Part shown: positions 53,428 through 62,715 of the stretch, piece after piece
Position numbering within the stretch: position 1 is the stretch's first letter
How the letters are laid out: the number at the start of each line of letters is the position of its first letter
Notes under the pieces: generated by a model
What the model was told of the DNA's origin: nothing
The model's input: only the letters and a program-made list of their open reading frames with translations
Database searches by the model: none
NCBI RefSeq assembly: GCF_016863435.1
Contig: NZ_BOOW01000035.1
Location: forward strand, 62,001-126,000
DNA: 64,000 nt
DNA from: Sinosporangium siamense
GTDB taxonomy: Bacteria > Actinomycetota > Actinomycetes > Streptosporangiales > Streptosporangiaceae
Direction: 5' to 3'
Made by a program: the position numbers and the translations under genes

Positions 53428-53989
53428 CCGCCAGCAGGGAGGAGATGAGTTGGCTGCGGGCCCGCGCCACCCGGGAGCGCACCGTGCCGATCGGGCAGCC
53501 GAGCAGCACAGCGGCCTCGGCATAGGACACTCCTGCCACCTGGGTGAGCAGGAACGCCTCACGCCGCTCGCGCGGGACATCGGCCAGCAACTCGGTCAGC
53601 GCGATTCCGTCCTCCATTCCGGGTAATCCGCGCGGGCGACGCCCTTCGGCGGCGGCCTGCCAATCGGAAAGGCCGGCGACGACAGGCCGCGTGGCAGCCG
53701 CGCGGAAGCGGTCCACGACCACGCGGCGCGCGATGGAGATCAACCATGTGCGGGCTGAGGACGTCCCATTGAACCTGGGCAGACTTCCCAGAACTCGCAG
53801 GAACGTCTCCTGGGTGAGGTCGTCGGCGGATTGGTCATCAGTCAGATGGGCTACGAAGCGTCGTACATCTACATAAGCGGCCTGGACGAAGGCTGTCGTG
53901 TGCGCATCCGCGCCATCACGGGCGTGGAGCGCCAGCGCCGTAAGCCGTTCGTCGTCGACGGCTCGCCAGCCACCATGGGCGGCAGTCAT
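53411..53989 (-). CDS. ECF RNA polymerase sigma factor
   Basis: A 192-residue ECF sigma factor. Region 2 includes ADDLTQETFLRVLGSLPRF and TWLISIARRVVVDRFRA; region 4 includes ADVPRERREAFLLTQVAGVS and YAEAAVLLGCPIGTVRSRVA, the -35-binding helix-turn-helix. No anti-sigma gene is adjacent; the next gene upstream encodes a membrane protein that could play such a role. ATG at 53989 follows AGAGGTG. It lies immediately upstream of the small peptide/SagB/transport operon on the same strand and probably drives it. Confidence 0.9.
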   Translation of the reverse strand: MTAAHGGWRAVDDERLTALALHARDGADAHTTAFVQAAYVDVRRFVAHLTDDQSADDLTQETFLRVLGSLPRFNGTSSARTWLISIARRVVVDRFRAAATRPVVAGLSDWQAAAEGRRPRGLPGMEDGIALTELLADVPRERREAFLLTQVAGVSYAEAAVLLGCPIGTVRSRVARARSQLISSLLAADRAA

Positions 53990-54447
53990 GCTGATCACCT
54001 CTTGGTCGGCGGAAAGACAGTGCTGGGACAGGTCAGAGCCACCTGGCCATGGACCGGGACAGCCGCATATCAGCGCATGGACAAGCGGCGCCGCGAGCGG
54101 GACAACCGCCAGGTCCGCGTGACACTTCGCCGAGCGCCGTGCGTGGTGGGCATCCGGCGACGGCTCCGAGTGCCGGCCACCGGCCGGACGGGCAGGGGAT
54201 GGGCTGGGCTATGGCTCGATCGGATCGACATGGCACGCCCCGCCGTACGGGGCAGGTGATGTGCTCTTGAGACGAGCAGGTCCAAGCGCGGCGCGAACGG
54301 GCCCCCGGCCGCGGGCACGCGTCAAACACGGCCGGCGGCCGACGAAGCCACGAGGTCTCCGGGCACGCCGGGCAGGACTGCTTGACGAGCGAGTCGCGGG
54401 CCGAAGGTGTGGCGTCGGAAGCCGGTGCCGCGCGACAGGACCGGCCG
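53990..54447. other. Intergenic region upstream of the ECF sigma gene
   Basis: 458 bp with only low-quality frames and no ribosome binding sites. It includes CCCCGCCGTACGGGGC (54242-54257), a hairpin-like palindrome that could end transcription from the upstream membrane protein gene. Confidence 0.35.
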
Positions 54448-54999
54448 TCAGCCGGTGTGCGTCACCACCGGAGGACCGCGCCGGTGAATGGCCGATACGA
54501 TCACGCGCAGAATGGGCGACTCCAGCACTTCCGGAGGCGCGGCATATCGCGGCGCTGCGACGCCGGGGGGTACGGCGAGCGGCCAAAGCCATAGGGCGAG
54601 CGTGGGTCCGCCCCACAGCCGGAGCATGAGCCCGAGGGCGCTCTCCCCGCGGTAGAGCCACCATCCGGTCAGCACGGCCACGACGAGGTGGACGGCCGCC
54701 ATGCCTAGGCCCGATCCCCGATGTGCGCCGTGGAACTCCGGCAGCGGCGAGGCCCAGCCGAACATCTGGTGCAGCAGAGTTTGCACGCCGACCGAAGCCG
54801 CCAGCACGGTCCTCGGCCCACGTTCACGTCCCGTGAGCGCGTAAGCAAAGATCAGCGCACCGAGGAACCCCAGTCCGAGCGCGGCCGGCACCACCGCGCC
54901 GCCACCCGCCAAAGCATGACCCGCGGCCGACACCGTTGCGCACACCACCGCGAACACGCCGGCTCGCGTCAGACGCAGGGGCCGGCCGCCGGGGGTCAC
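54448..54999 (-). CDS. Four-helix membrane protein, function unknown
   Basis: A 183-residue membrane protein with about five hydrophobic segments. Conserved-looking His residues occur in SAAGHALAGGG, LLHQMFGW, EFHGAHRGSGLGM and AVHLVVAVLTGWWLYRG, which recalls metal- or copper-related membrane proteins, but I cannot name a family. The GTG start at 54999 has no clear ribosome binding site. It precedes the ECF sigma gene by 458 bp on the same strand and could be a signal transducer or unrelated. Confidence 0.65.
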   Translation of the reverse strand: MTPGGRPLRLTRAGVFAVVCATVSAAGHALAGGGAVVPAALGLGFLGALIFAYALTGRERGPRTVLAASVGVQTLLHQMFGWASPLPEFHGAHRGSGLGMAAVHLVVAVLTGWWLYRGESALGLMLRLWGGPTLALWLWPLAVPPGVAAPRYAAPPEVLESPILRVIVSAIHRRGPPVVTHTG

Positions 55000-55054
55000 G
55001 ATCGGTATCGTCTCAGCCGCCCGGTCTCTTGGGAAGAAGGTCTGAAGCCGCTGA

Positions 55055-55129
55055 TTCCGAATAGCTCAGCGGAGGAGCGCTTCGTTCACACCGAAGAGGT
55101 CCCCCGTTCGATCCCGTCATCGCCCCCCT
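55055..55129 (+). pseudogene. Degenerate tRNA-Val(CAC)
   Basis: The anticodon arm CTTCG-TTCACAC-CGAAG is perfect, with anticodon CAC, and the D arm (GCTC/GAGC) folds. The T stem (CCCCG against CCGTC) and the acceptor (TTCCGAA against ATCGCCC) do not pair, so it is a decayed tRNA. Its D arm is nearly the same as that of the tRNA-like sequence at 31656. Confidence 0.65.
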
Positions 55130-55140
55130 CTTTGACAGCT

Positions 55141-55614
55141 TCAGTCCGTCCCCGGCGAGTGGCGTCGGGTGCCGCGGCGGTGGGAGTCGAGGATCATGAG
55201 GGTTTTGGTGCCGATGATGTGGCCGCTGCGGCGCATCTTGTCGATGACTTCCTTGAGGTGCTGGACGCCGGCGACGCGGACGCGGACGAGGGCATCGGGG
55301 TCGCCGGCGACGGTGAAGACCTCGACGACCTCGGGGAGGTCGATCACGGTGCCGGTGATGGATTCGACGTTGGTGTCGCCGGCGAAGCGGAGTTCGGTGA
55401 AGGCTTCGATGCTGTCGCCGAGGCGGCTGTGGTCGAGGATGGCGGTGTAGCCGGCGATCACGCCGGCTCGTTCGAGCCGGTCGATGCGGCGTTTCACGGG
55501 TGCGGGCGACAGGTTCACCTCTTCGGCGATGTTGAGGATGCTTCGCCGTCCGTCCTGGACCAGGAGGTCGAGGATCTTGCGGTCCACGCTGTCGAGTTCC
55601 ACCGAATCGTTCAC
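55141..55614 (-). CDS. Lrp/AsnC family regulator (BkdR-like)
   Basis: A 157-residue regulator. DSVDRKILDLLVQDGRRSIL and LSPAPVKRRIDRLERAGVIA are the N-terminal helix-turn-helix; EVVEVFTVAGDPDALVRVRV is the RAM/AsnC ligand-binding domain. It is divergent from the branched-chain dehydrogenase operon and probably controls it in response to branched-chain amino acids. The start is GTG at 55614. Confidence 0.93.
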   Translation of the reverse strand: MNDSVELDSVDRKILDLLVQDGRRSILNIAEEVNLSPAPVKRRIDRLERAGVIAGYTAILDHSRLGDSIEAFTELRFAGDTNVESITGTVIDLPEVVEVFTVAGDPDALVRVRVAGVQHLKEVIDKMRRSGHIIGTKTLMILDSHRRGTRRHSPGTD

Positions 55615-55650
55615 CCAGGCAGGGTATGTCCCGCGCTTGATTTCATCAAC

Positions 55651-55691
55651 ATTGCCCCCTCCAACGTCTCATAGTTTGCGCCGTGGGCAAT
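55651..55691. promoter_or_regulatory. Inverted repeat between the Lrp gene and the bkd operon
   Basis: ATTGCCC (55651-55657) and GGGCAAT (55685-55691) form a 7-bp inverted repeat with a 27-bp spacer in the divergent promoter region, a plausible pair of Lrp-type half sites. A/T-rich DNA surrounds it. Confidence 0.35.
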
Positions 55692-55780
55692 CTCTGAGCT
55701 ATTTGATTGCGCGGCTAGGGGGTTTGGAGTGAAATGCTCCACGACGGATGTCCTCCCCCACCTTGAAGTGAGACTCCCCT

Positions 55781-56896
55781 ATGCCCGACATGCCTGGCGA
55801 GGAGCTGCCGTTGCAGCTGCTCGATCCGTCCGGTGCGCTGCGTGCCGACGACCGATTGCCGCTCGATCTCTCGACCGTCGACCTCCCCGGGCTCTACCGC
55901 GACATGGTGCTCAGCCGGCGGATCGACACCGAGGCCATCGCCTTGCAGCGTCAGGGTGAGCTCGGCCTGTGGCCGTCGATGTCCGGGCAGGAGGGGGCTC
56001 AAGTGGGGGCGGGCCGTGCGCTGCGGGAGCAGGACATGACCTTCCCGAGCTATCGGGAGCACGCGGTCGCGTGGTGCCGGGGCGTGGAGCCGACGAGTCT
56101 GCTCGGGTTGTTCCGGGGCACGACGCTCGGCGGCTGGCGGGCCGAGGACAACAACTTCAACCTCTACACGCTGGTGATCGGCGCGCAGACGCTGCACGCG
56201 ACGGGCTACGCGATGGGCATTGTGCGCGACAACCTGGTCGGCAACGGCGACAACGCGCGTGACACGGCGGTGTTGTGTTTTCACGGCGACGGGGCGCTCA
56301 GCGAGGGTGAGACGAACGAGGCATATGTGTGGGCCGCCACGCAGAACCTGCCGATCGTGTTCTTCTGCCAGAACAACCAGTGGGCGATCTCGGCGCCCTA
56401 CTCCACCCAGAGCCGCGTGCCCGCGGCCCGGCGGGCGGACGGTTTCGGTTTTCCCGGGGTGCGGGTCGACGGCAACGACGTGCTGGCCTGCCTGGCCGCC
56501 ACGCGCCAGGCGCTGGACGCGGCGCGGCGCGGGGACGGGCCGACGCTGATCGAGGCGTATACCTATCGGCTCAACCCGCACACGACGTCCGACGACGCCG
56601 GGCGATACCGTTCGCCGGCCGAGGACGAGGTGTGGCGCGAACGCGATCCGATCACCCGGTTGCGCCTCCACCTGGAGAGCACCGGCGCCGTCTCCGAGAC
56701 CTTCTTCACCGATCTCGACGACGACGCCCAGCGTCTCGCCGAACGGATGCGTGCCGGTTGCCGGGCCTTGCCGGACCCCGACCCCGATTCACCGTTCCTC
56801 CACACCTATGCGGAGATGCCCGACACGCTGCGCGCCCAGCTCGCCGAGCACCGTGACTTCATCGCCTCGCTCGACGCCCAGGAGGTGCCCGCATGA
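55781..56896 (+). CDS. bkdA: Branched-chain 2-oxoacid dehydrogenase E1 alpha
   Basis: A 371-residue thiamine-diphosphate-dependent E1 alpha subunit. LYRDMVLSRRIDTEAIALQR is the N-terminal block, SMSGQEGAQVGAGRAL the next, and GDGALSEGETNEAYVWAATQ followed by FFCQNN is the thiamine diphosphate motif. The Lrp partner and full E1-E2 operon support a branched-chain rather than pyruvate role, although pyruvate-type specificity cannot be excluded. ATG at 55781. The next gene overlaps by 4 nt. Confidence 0.9.
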   Translation: MPDMPGEELPLQLLDPSGALRADDRLPLDLSTVDLPGLYRDMVLSRRIDTEAIALQRQGELGLWPSMSGQEGAQVGAGRALREQDMTFPSYREHAVAWCRGVEPTSLLGLFRGTTLGGWRAEDNNFNLYTLVIGAQTLHATGYAMGIVRDNLVGNGDNARDTAVLCFHGDGALSEGETNEAYVWAATQNLPIVFFCQNNQWAISAPYSTQSRVPAARRADGFGFPGVRVDGNDVLACLAATRQALDAARRGDGPTLIEAYTYRLNPHTTSDDAGRYRSPAEDEVWRERDPITRLRLHLESTGAVSETFFTDLDDDAQRLAERMRAGCRALPDPDPDSPFLHTYAEMPDTLRAQLAEHRDFIASLDAQEVPA

Positions 56897-57864
56897 TCAC
56901 GACGCTCGCCAAGGCGATCAACGAGGGGCTGCGCGACGCCATGCGCCGCGACGACAAGGTCATGCTGCTCGGTCAGGACATCGGGCAGCTCGGGGGCGTG
57001 TTCCGGGTCACCGACGGGTTGCGCAAGGAGTTCGGCGAGTTACGGGTCATGGACGCGCCGCTGGGCGAGGCCGGCATCGTGGGGACGGCGATCGGGCTGG
57101 CCATGCGTGGTTATCGTCCGGTGTGCGAGATCCAGTTCGACGGGTTCGTGTTCCCCGGCGTCAACCAGATGATCACTCAGCTCGCGAAATATCGCCACCG
57201 GTCCGGCGGGGAGATCAGTCTGCCGGTCGTGATCCGCGTGCCGTACGGCGGAGGCATCGGTGCCATCGAACACCACTCGGAGTCGCCCGAGAGCTATTTC
57301 GCGCACACCCCCGGGCTGAAGGTCGTGACCTGCGCCTCCCCGCAGGACGCCTACCAGATGATCGGCCAGGCCATCGCCTCCGACGACCCGGTGATCTTCC
57401 TTGAGCCCAAACGCCGCTACTGGGAGAAGGGTGACGTCGAGCGCAGCCCCGATCCCGCTCCGCTCCACGCTGCCCGGGTGCTCCGTACCGGCGACGACCT
57501 GACCTTGGTGGCCTACGGGCCTTTGGTGAAGACCGCCCTGGAGTGTGCGGAGGTGGCGGCCGAGGAGGGGCACAGCCTGGAGGTCATCGACCTGCGGTCG
57601 CTCGCGCCGCTGGACCTGACGGCGGTGTTCGCGTCGGTGCGGAGGACCGGGCGGCTCGTGGTGGCCCACGAGGCGTCGCTGAGCCACGGCCTGGGCGCGG
57701 AGATCGCGGCACGTGTACAGGACCATGCCTTTTACTCCCTGGAGGCGCCGGTGATCAGGGTGGCCGGTTATGACACGCCTTATCCGCCGAGCCGGCTGGA
57801 GGAGCACTGGCTGCCCGGTGTGGAGCGCATTCTCGACGCCGTCGACCGCAGTCTCGCGTACTAG
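56893..57864 (+). CDS. bkdB: Branched-chain 2-oxoacid dehydrogenase E1 beta
   Basis: A 323-residue E1 beta subunit. VMLLGQDIGQLGGVFRVTDG, APLGEAGIVGTAIGLAMRGY, EIQFDGFVFPGVNQMITQLA and the C-terminal YDTPYPPSRLEEHWLPG are family blocks. It forms the heterotetramer with E1 alpha and carries out decarboxylation and reductive acylation of the lipoyl arm. ATG at 56893 overlaps the E1 alpha stop. Confidence 0.93.
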   Translation: MITTLAKAINEGLRDAMRRDDKVMLLGQDIGQLGGVFRVTDGLRKEFGELRVMDAPLGEAGIVGTAIGLAMRGYRPVCEIQFDGFVFPGVNQMITQLAKYRHRSGGEISLPVVIRVPYGGGIGAIEHHSESPESYFAHTPGLKVVTCASPQDAYQMIGQAIASDDPVIFLEPKRRYWEKGDVERSPDPAPLHAARVLRTGDDLTLVAYGPLVKTALECAEVAAEEGHSLEVIDLRSLAPLDLTAVFASVRRTGRLVVAHEASLSHGLGAEIAARVQDHAFYSLEAPVIRVAGYDTPYPPSRLEEHWLPGVERILDAVDRSLAY

Positions 57865-57879
57865 AAGGGTTTGCGAAGC

Positions 57880-59136
57880 ATGTCGTCCTTGCAGCGCTTC
57901 AACCTCCCCGACGTCGGGGAGGGTCTGGTCGAAGCCGAAATCCTCACCTGGTCCGTCCGTCCCGGCGACACCGTCGAGGTCAACCAGATCATCGTCGAGA
58001 TCGAGACGGCGAAGGCCGCCGTGGAGCTGCCCTCCCCTTACGCCGGCGTGGTCAAGGAACTGCACGTCAAGGAGGGTGAGACGGTCTCGGTGGGCACACC
58101 GATCATCACCGTCGACACGGCGGGCCCAGGCGATGCCGCCCCCGCGATGCTGGTGGGTTACGGTCCCCGCGAGGGTCATTCCGTACGGCAGAGGCGGCGC
58201 GGTGGCCGAGCGCCCGGAAGGCCGGAGTCGTCACCGGGGCACGCCCGCCCCTCCGCCAAGCCCCCCGTCCGCAAACTGGCCAAGGACCTGGGAGTCTCCT
58301 TGCACTCGGTGGCGCCGAGCGGGCCCGGAGGCGTCATCACCCGGGAGGACGTCCACCGGGCGGCGGCAGCCGTACAGCCCGGCCCTGAGCCGCTCGCTGT
58401 GTCACCGGCACCCGCCGGCGGATCGGGGCGACGGGAGACGCGGGTCCCGATCAAGGGTGTGCGCAGGCAGACCGCACGGGCGATGACGGCGTCGGCGTTC
58501 ACCGCGCCGCATGTGACGGAGTTCGTGACCGTCGACATCACGGAGACGATGCGGCTCCGGGAGGTCGTCTCGGCGCGGCGGGAGTTCCGGCATCTGCGCC
58601 TTTCGCCGCTGCTCTTCGTGGCGCGGGCGCTGCTCCTGGCCGTGCGCCGCACGCCTGAGGCGAACACGGCGTGGGACGAGGCGGCCCGGGAGATCGTGTT
58701 CAAGCACTATGTGAACCTCGGCATCGCGGCGGCCACCGACCGCGGGCTGATCGTGCCGAACATCAAGGACGCCGACCGGATGTCGCTCCTCGAACTCGCC
58801 GAGGCGCTCACCACGCTGGCCGAGACTGCACGCAGCGGCAAGTCGATACCTCACGACATGTCCGACGGCACCATCACGATCACCAACATCGGCACCTTCG
58901 GCGTCGACACCGGCACTCCCCTGCTCAACCCCGGAGAGGCCGCGATCCTGGCGGTCGGCACCATTCGCCGCACTCCATGGGTGGTCGGGAGCGGAGCGGA
59001 CGAACGGATCGAACCACGTTCGACGGTGCAGTTGGCGTTGTCGTTCGATCACCGGCTGATGGACGGGCAGCAGGGGTCGCAGTTGCTGTCCGACATCGCG
59101 GCGATCCTGACCACGCCGGGTCTCGCCATGCTGTGA
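57880..59136 (+). CDS. bkdC: Branched-chain 2-oxoacid dehydrogenase E2 (lipoyl acyltransferase)
   Basis: A 418-residue E2. The N-terminal lipoyl domain has IVEIETAKAAVELPSPYAGV with the lipoyl Lys at about residue 46. A Pro/Arg linker leads to the E1/E3-binding domain (VRKLAKDLGVSLHSVAPSG), and the C-terminal catalytic domain ends with the active-site SFDHRLMDGQQGSQLL. It transfers the acyl group to CoA. ATG at 57880 is used; a TTG at 57871 is too close to the AGAAGGG ribosome binding site. No E3 gene is adjacent. Confidence 0.94.
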   Translation: MSSLQRFNLPDVGEGLVEAEILTWSVRPGDTVEVNQIIVEIETAKAAVELPSPYAGVVKELHVKEGETVSVGTPIITVDTAGPGDAAPAMLVGYGPREGHSVRQRRRGGRAPGRPESSPGHARPSAKPPVRKLAKDLGVSLHSVAPSGPGGVITREDVHRAAAAVQPGPEPLAVSPAPAGGSGRRETRVPIKGVRRQTARAMTASAFTAPHVTEFVTVDITETMRLREVVSARREFRHLRLSPLLFVARALLLAVRRTPEANTAWDEAAREIVFKHYVNLGIAAATDRGLIVPNIKDADRMSLLELAEALTTLAETARSGKSIPHDMSDGTITITNIGTFGVDTGTPLLNPGEAAILAVGTIRRTPWVVGSGADERIEPRSTVQLALSFDHRLMDGQQGSQLLSDIAAILTTPGLAML

Positions 59137-59263
59137 TCGAGTCCGGACGCCCCCGTTCCAGGAGCGGCGGTCACGGCTGCCGGGCGGGGGGCGCCGGTCA
59201 TGGGGGGCCTCGCCGTATGGTGCGGTGCGCCACCCGGCCCTGACGAAGGGGGGCCTGCCCCCT

Positions 59264-59827
59264 ATGCTGCAAAGCATGCAGGAGAGCGATCCGATCGAGC
59301 AGGCCGGCGCGGGTGTGCCCGATGCGTTTCAGCGGCTGTGGACCCCCCATCGCATGGCCTACATCAAGGGGGAGAACAAACCTACGGGATCGGGTCCTGG
59401 GGACGGTTGCCCGTTCTGTGAGATCCCGAAGTTGAGCGATGAGGACGGGCTGATCATCGCGAGGGGTTCGGCGGTGTTCGCGGTGCTCAACCTTTACCCC
59501 TATAACTCTGGCCACTTGATGGTGTGCCCGTATCGCCATGTGGCGGACTACACCGAGCTGGACTCCGCGGAGACGACCGAGTTGGCGGAGTTCACAAAGA
59601 GTTCGCTGCTGGCACTCCGCAAGGCGGGGGGTGCGCAGGGGTTCAACGTGGGGCTCAACCTGGGCGGGGTGGCCGGTGCGGGCATCGCCGCTCACCTGCA
59701 TCAGCATGTCGTGCCGCGGTGGGGTGGCGACACCAACTTCATGCCGGTCGTCGGGCACACCCGGGTGCTGCCGCAACTCCTGCGCGAGACCCGCGACCTG
59801 CTGGCGGAAGCCTGGCCCACCGCCTGA
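59264..59827 (+). CDS. HIT-family hydrolase (Ap4A phosphorylase type)
   Basis: A 187-residue HIT protein. CPFCEIPKLSDEDGLIIARG carries the zinc Cys pair, YPYNSGHLMVCPYRHVADY the central region, and AHLHQHVVPRW the catalytic HxHxH triad. It hydrolyses or phosphorolyses nucleotide substrates such as Ap4A. An alternative ATG at 59276 starts the best-conserved part. In other actinobacteria this gene usually lies between thrS and pgsA on their strand; here it faces thrS and is far from pgsA. Confidence 0.92.
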   Translation: MLQSMQESDPIEQAGAGVPDAFQRLWTPHRMAYIKGENKPTGSGPGDGCPFCEIPKLSDEDGLIIARGSAVFAVLNLYPYNSGHLMVCPYRHVADYTELDSAETTELAEFTKSSLLALRKAGGAQGFNVGLNLGGVAGAGIAAHLHQHVVPRWGGDTNFMPVVGHTRVLPQLLRETRDLLAEAWPTA

Positions 59828-59832
59828 CGGCG

Positions 59833-60336
59833 TCAGGACACGCTCGGCTCGCGCCACTCCTCGAACGGGCGGGCGTTCAGCACCCACGACCTCTTCAGGA
59901 CGGGAAGGCATGCCTGGACACGGCCCGGCTCATCCTGCTCGTGCGGGTCGATCGTCCAGTCCATGTACGGCGGGCCTTCGCCGAAGAGGATCGCGTCCAG
60001 GTAGGTGTTCCAGCGCCCATATGAGCTGAGTACGACGATCTCGTCGGGCACGATCAGGTCGAGAATCACGTAGGTGGCGTATTCCTCGGCGGTTGTGGGG
60101 CCAAGCAGCAGCTCGGCCGTCAGCACTACGTCGGCGTCGCGGGTGTCGGGCCCGGTCCATGCCCATATGGGGGGTCGGCCCGCGCAGTCGACGCCGCGGC
60201 GCGCCATCTCCGCCACCATCTCCCGGTAGGCGGGGGCATAGGACGAGACCATGATCTTGGCCCAGTCGCCGGCCAGCTCGCCTGTGGTCTCCAGGATCGC
60301 CGGCACTGTGTGGTGTTGCACGGTCCACAGACGCAT
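59833..60336 (-). CDS. DUF3841 domain protein
   Basis: A 167-residue protein of the DUF3841 family: MRLWTVQHHTVPAILETTGE, AYREMVAEMARRGVDCAGRP, PIWAWTG and VLLGP-like segments. The family is small and of unknown function. ATG at 60336 is preferred over the longer frame because the family start is MRLW. It converges on HIT with a 5-bp gap and lies downstream of thrS. Confidence 0.7.
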   Translation of the reverse strand: MRLWTVQHHTVPAILETTGELAGDWAKIMVSSYAPAYREMVAEMARRGVDCAGRPPIWAWTGPDTRDADVVLTAELLLGPTTAEEYATYVILDLIVPDEIVVLSSYGRWNTYLDAILFGEGPPYMDWTIDPHEQDEPGRVQACLPVLKRSWVLNARPFEEWREPSVS

Positions 60337-60394
60337 CGGGCAACCGTATCCGGGGGTGGACACGGTGATCCACTTATTTCCCGCGCTCCACCGT

Positions 60395-60426
60395 AAAGCG
60401 GCGGCCCCCTGAGGGCCCGCCGCCTT
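60395..60426 (-). terminator. Terminator hairpin after thrS
   Basis: On the minus strand, AAGGCGGCGG pairs with CCGCCGCTTT (one G-T pair) around a G/C-rich inner part and ends in TTT. It begins 11 bp after the thrS stop. Confidence 0.7.
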
Positions 60427-60436
60427 AGTAAGGGTG

Positions 60437-62401
60437 TCAGACCTGGAGGCGGTGCTCCACGGCGTTGACGATCTCGGCGATGGCCTCGTCGACCGGCACG
60501 CCGTTCTTCTGCTCGCCGCTGCGATAGCGGAAGGAGACCGCGCCGCCTGCGATGTCGTCGTCACCCGCCAGGAGCATGAAGGGGATCTTGGCGCGCTGGG
60601 CGTTGCGGATCTTCTTCTGCATGCGGTCGTCCGCCGTGTCGACCTCGACCCGGATGCCACGCTCGCGCAGCTTCTTGGCGACGTCGCGCAGGTAGGACAC
60701 GTGGGCCTCGGCGATCGGGATGCCGACGACCTGCACGGGGGCCAGCCACGGAGGGAAGGCGCCGGCGTAGTGCTCGGTGAGGACGCCGAAGAAACGCTCG
60801 ATGGAGCCGAACAGGGCCCGGTGGATCATGACGGGCTGCTGGCGGGTGCCGTCGCTCGCCTGGTATTCGAGCTCGAAGAGCTCGGGCAAGTTGAAGTCGA
60901 GCTGAATGGTCGACATCTGCCAGGTGCGGCCGATGGCGTCGCGGGCCTGCACGGAGATCTTGGGGCCGTAGAAGGCCGCGCCGCCCGGGTCGAGCACGAG
61001 GTTGAGGCCCTCGGACAGGGCGACCTCGCGCAGCGTCTCGGTGGCCTCCTCCCACGCCTCAAGGGTGCCGACGGACTTCTCCTCGTCGCGGGTGGAGAGC
61101 TCGAGGTAGAAGTCGTTGAGGCCGTAGTCGCGCAGCAGGTCGAGCACGAAGCGCAGCAGCGACTTGAGCTCGTCGCGCATCTGCTCGCGGGTGCAGTAGA
61201 TGTGCGCGTCGTCCTGCGTCATGCCGCGCACACGGGTGAGGCCGTGCACCACGCCGGACTTCTCATAGCGGTAGACGCTGCCGAACTCGAACAGACGCAG
61301 CGGAAGCTCACGGTAGGAGCGCCCACGCGACCTGAAGATCAGGTTGTGCATGGGGCAGTTCATGGGCTTCAGGTAGTAACGCGCGCCTTCGAGCTCCATG
61401 GGGGGGAACATTCCATCGGCATACCAGTCGAGGTGGCGCGAGATCTGGAAGAGGTTCTCTTTGGTGATGTGCGGGGTGTTGACGAACTCGTAGCCCGCGT
61501 CCTCGTGCCTGCGCCGCGAGTAGTCCTCCAGGACGCGGCGGACGGTGCCGCCCTTCGGATGGAAGACGGGCAGGCCGGAGCCGAGCTCGTCGGGGAAAGA
61601 GAACAGGTCGAGCTCGGCGCCGAGCTTGCGGTGGTCGCGCTTCTCCGCCTCCTCCAGGAAGTGGAGGTATTCATCCTGCTTCTCGCGGCTTTCCCAGGCG
61701 GTGCCGTAGATGCGCTGAAGCTGGGGGTTCTTCTCGCTGCCCCGCCAGTAGGCCCCGCCGGAGCGCATCAGCTTGAAGGCCGGGATGTTGCGAGTGGTGG
61801 GCAGGTGCGGCCCCCGGCAGAGGTCCTTCCAGCGCAGGTCGCCGGTCTTGGCGTCGACGTTGTCGTAGATCGTCAGCTCGCCCGCGCCCACCTCGACGCT
61901 CTCCTCGGCGGCGGCGCCGCCCTTGAGGCCGATGAGCTCCAGCTTGTAGGGCTCGGCGGCGAGCTCCTCGCGCGCCTCGTCGTCGGAGACGGGGCGGCGG
62001 CGGAACCGCTGGCCCTGCTTGACGATCTCACGCATGCGCTTCTCGATGCGCTTGAGGTCGTCGGGGTGGAAGGGCTGCTTGACGTCGAAGTCGTAGTAGA
62101 AGCCGTTCTGCACCGGGGGGCCGATGCCGAGCTTGGCCTCGGGGAACAGCTCCTGCACGGCTTGCGCCATGACATGAGCGGTGGAGTGGCGCAGGATGGC
62201 CCTGCCGTCCTCACTGTCGATGGCCACGGGCTCGACCATGTCGCCGTCGGCTAGAACGCTGTCGAGGTCGGCGAGCCGCCCGTTGACACGGGCGGCGACT
62301 GTAGTGCCCCCGCCGTCCAACGCCTGCCCCGCCGTCGTGCCGGCCGCCACCACACGCTCGGCTCCGGCGAGGGTGATGCGCAGTTCGGCCACGGCAGACA
62401 C
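60437..62401 (-). CDS. thrS: Threonyl-tRNA synthetase
   Basis: A 654-residue class II synthetase. The TGS domain is at about 4-65, the editing domain has [12 protein letters not shown] and [11 protein letters not shown], and the catalytic core has [11 protein letters not shown] (zinc Cys), [12 protein letters not shown] and [19 protein letters not shown]. The anticodon-binding domain ([20 protein letters not shown]) is C-terminal. GTG at 62401 follows AGGAG by about five bases; an ATG at 62434 lacks one. A terminator follows. No T-box leader is visible. Confidence 0.96.
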   Translation of the reverse strand: MSAVAELRITLAGAERVVAAGTTAGQALDGGGTTVAARVNGRLADLDSVLADGDMVEPVAIDSEDGRAILRHSTAHVMAQAVQELFPEAKLGIGPPVQNGFYYDFDVKQPFHPDDLKRIEKRMREIVKQGQRFRRRPVSDDEAREELAAEPYKLELIGLKGGAAAEESVEVGAGELTIYDNVDAKTGDLRWKDLCRGPHLPTTRNIPAFKLMRSGGAYWRGSEKNPQLQRIYGTAWESREKQDEYLHFLEEAEKRDHRKLGAELDLFSFPDELGSGLPVFHPKGGTVRRVLEDYSRRRHEDAGYEFVNTPHITKENLFQISRHLDWYADGMFPPMELEGARYYLKPMNCPMHNLIFRSRGRSYRELPLRLFEFGSVYRYEKSGVVHGLTRVRGMTQDDAHIYCTREQMRDELKSLLRFVLDLLRDYGLNDFYLELSTRDEEKSVGTLEAWEEATETLREVALSEGLNLVLDPGGAAFYGPKISVQARDAIGRTWQMSTIQLDFNLPELFELEYQASDGTRQQPVMIHRALFGSIERFFGVLTEHYAGAFPPWLAPVQVVGIPIAEAHVSYLRDVAKKLRERGIRVEVDTADDRMQKKIRNAQRAKIPFMLLAGDDDIAGGAVSFRYRSGEQKNGVPVDEAIAEIVNAVEHRLQV

Positions 62402-62513
62402 GGGAACTCCTAGTGGTATCGGTGAAGACGGCATGGTCGACGTTACGGACCCGCCTGAAGACCGATGCTACCGGTACCTCGCGTGTCGACGCCGCAGAGT
62501 CGGCCGGGGGCGG

Positions 62514-62690
62514 CGGCCGGCTTGGGGCGATCTCCCTCGGGCGCGGCGCCGGTACGGAACATCCCAAGGTCCCGGCCGGCTTGGGGCGATCTCCATCAGG
62601 CCCGGCGCCGGTATGAAACATCCCGAGGTCCCGGCCGGCCAGGTGAGATCCCTTCGGTAGTGCCGGTACGGAACATCCCAGCGGCGTTCT
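62514..62690 (+). repeat. Three tandem 59-bp repeats upstream of thrS
   Basis: Units start at 62514, 62573 and 62632 with CGGCCGGC, and contain TTGGGGCGATCTCC and GGTACGGAACATCCC-like cores. The third unit is divergent and incomplete. They fill most of the gap between thrS (start 62401) and the lysozyme gene (stop 62716). Confidence 0.8.
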
Positions 62691-62715
62691 TCGCGGGATG
62701 CCCGGCCGGGCCGGG

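Noticed and set aside
62402-62690. T-box or other riboswitch ahead of thrS
   Set aside because: No T-box sequence or specifier hairpin was seen; the region is filled by 59-bp tandem repeats.
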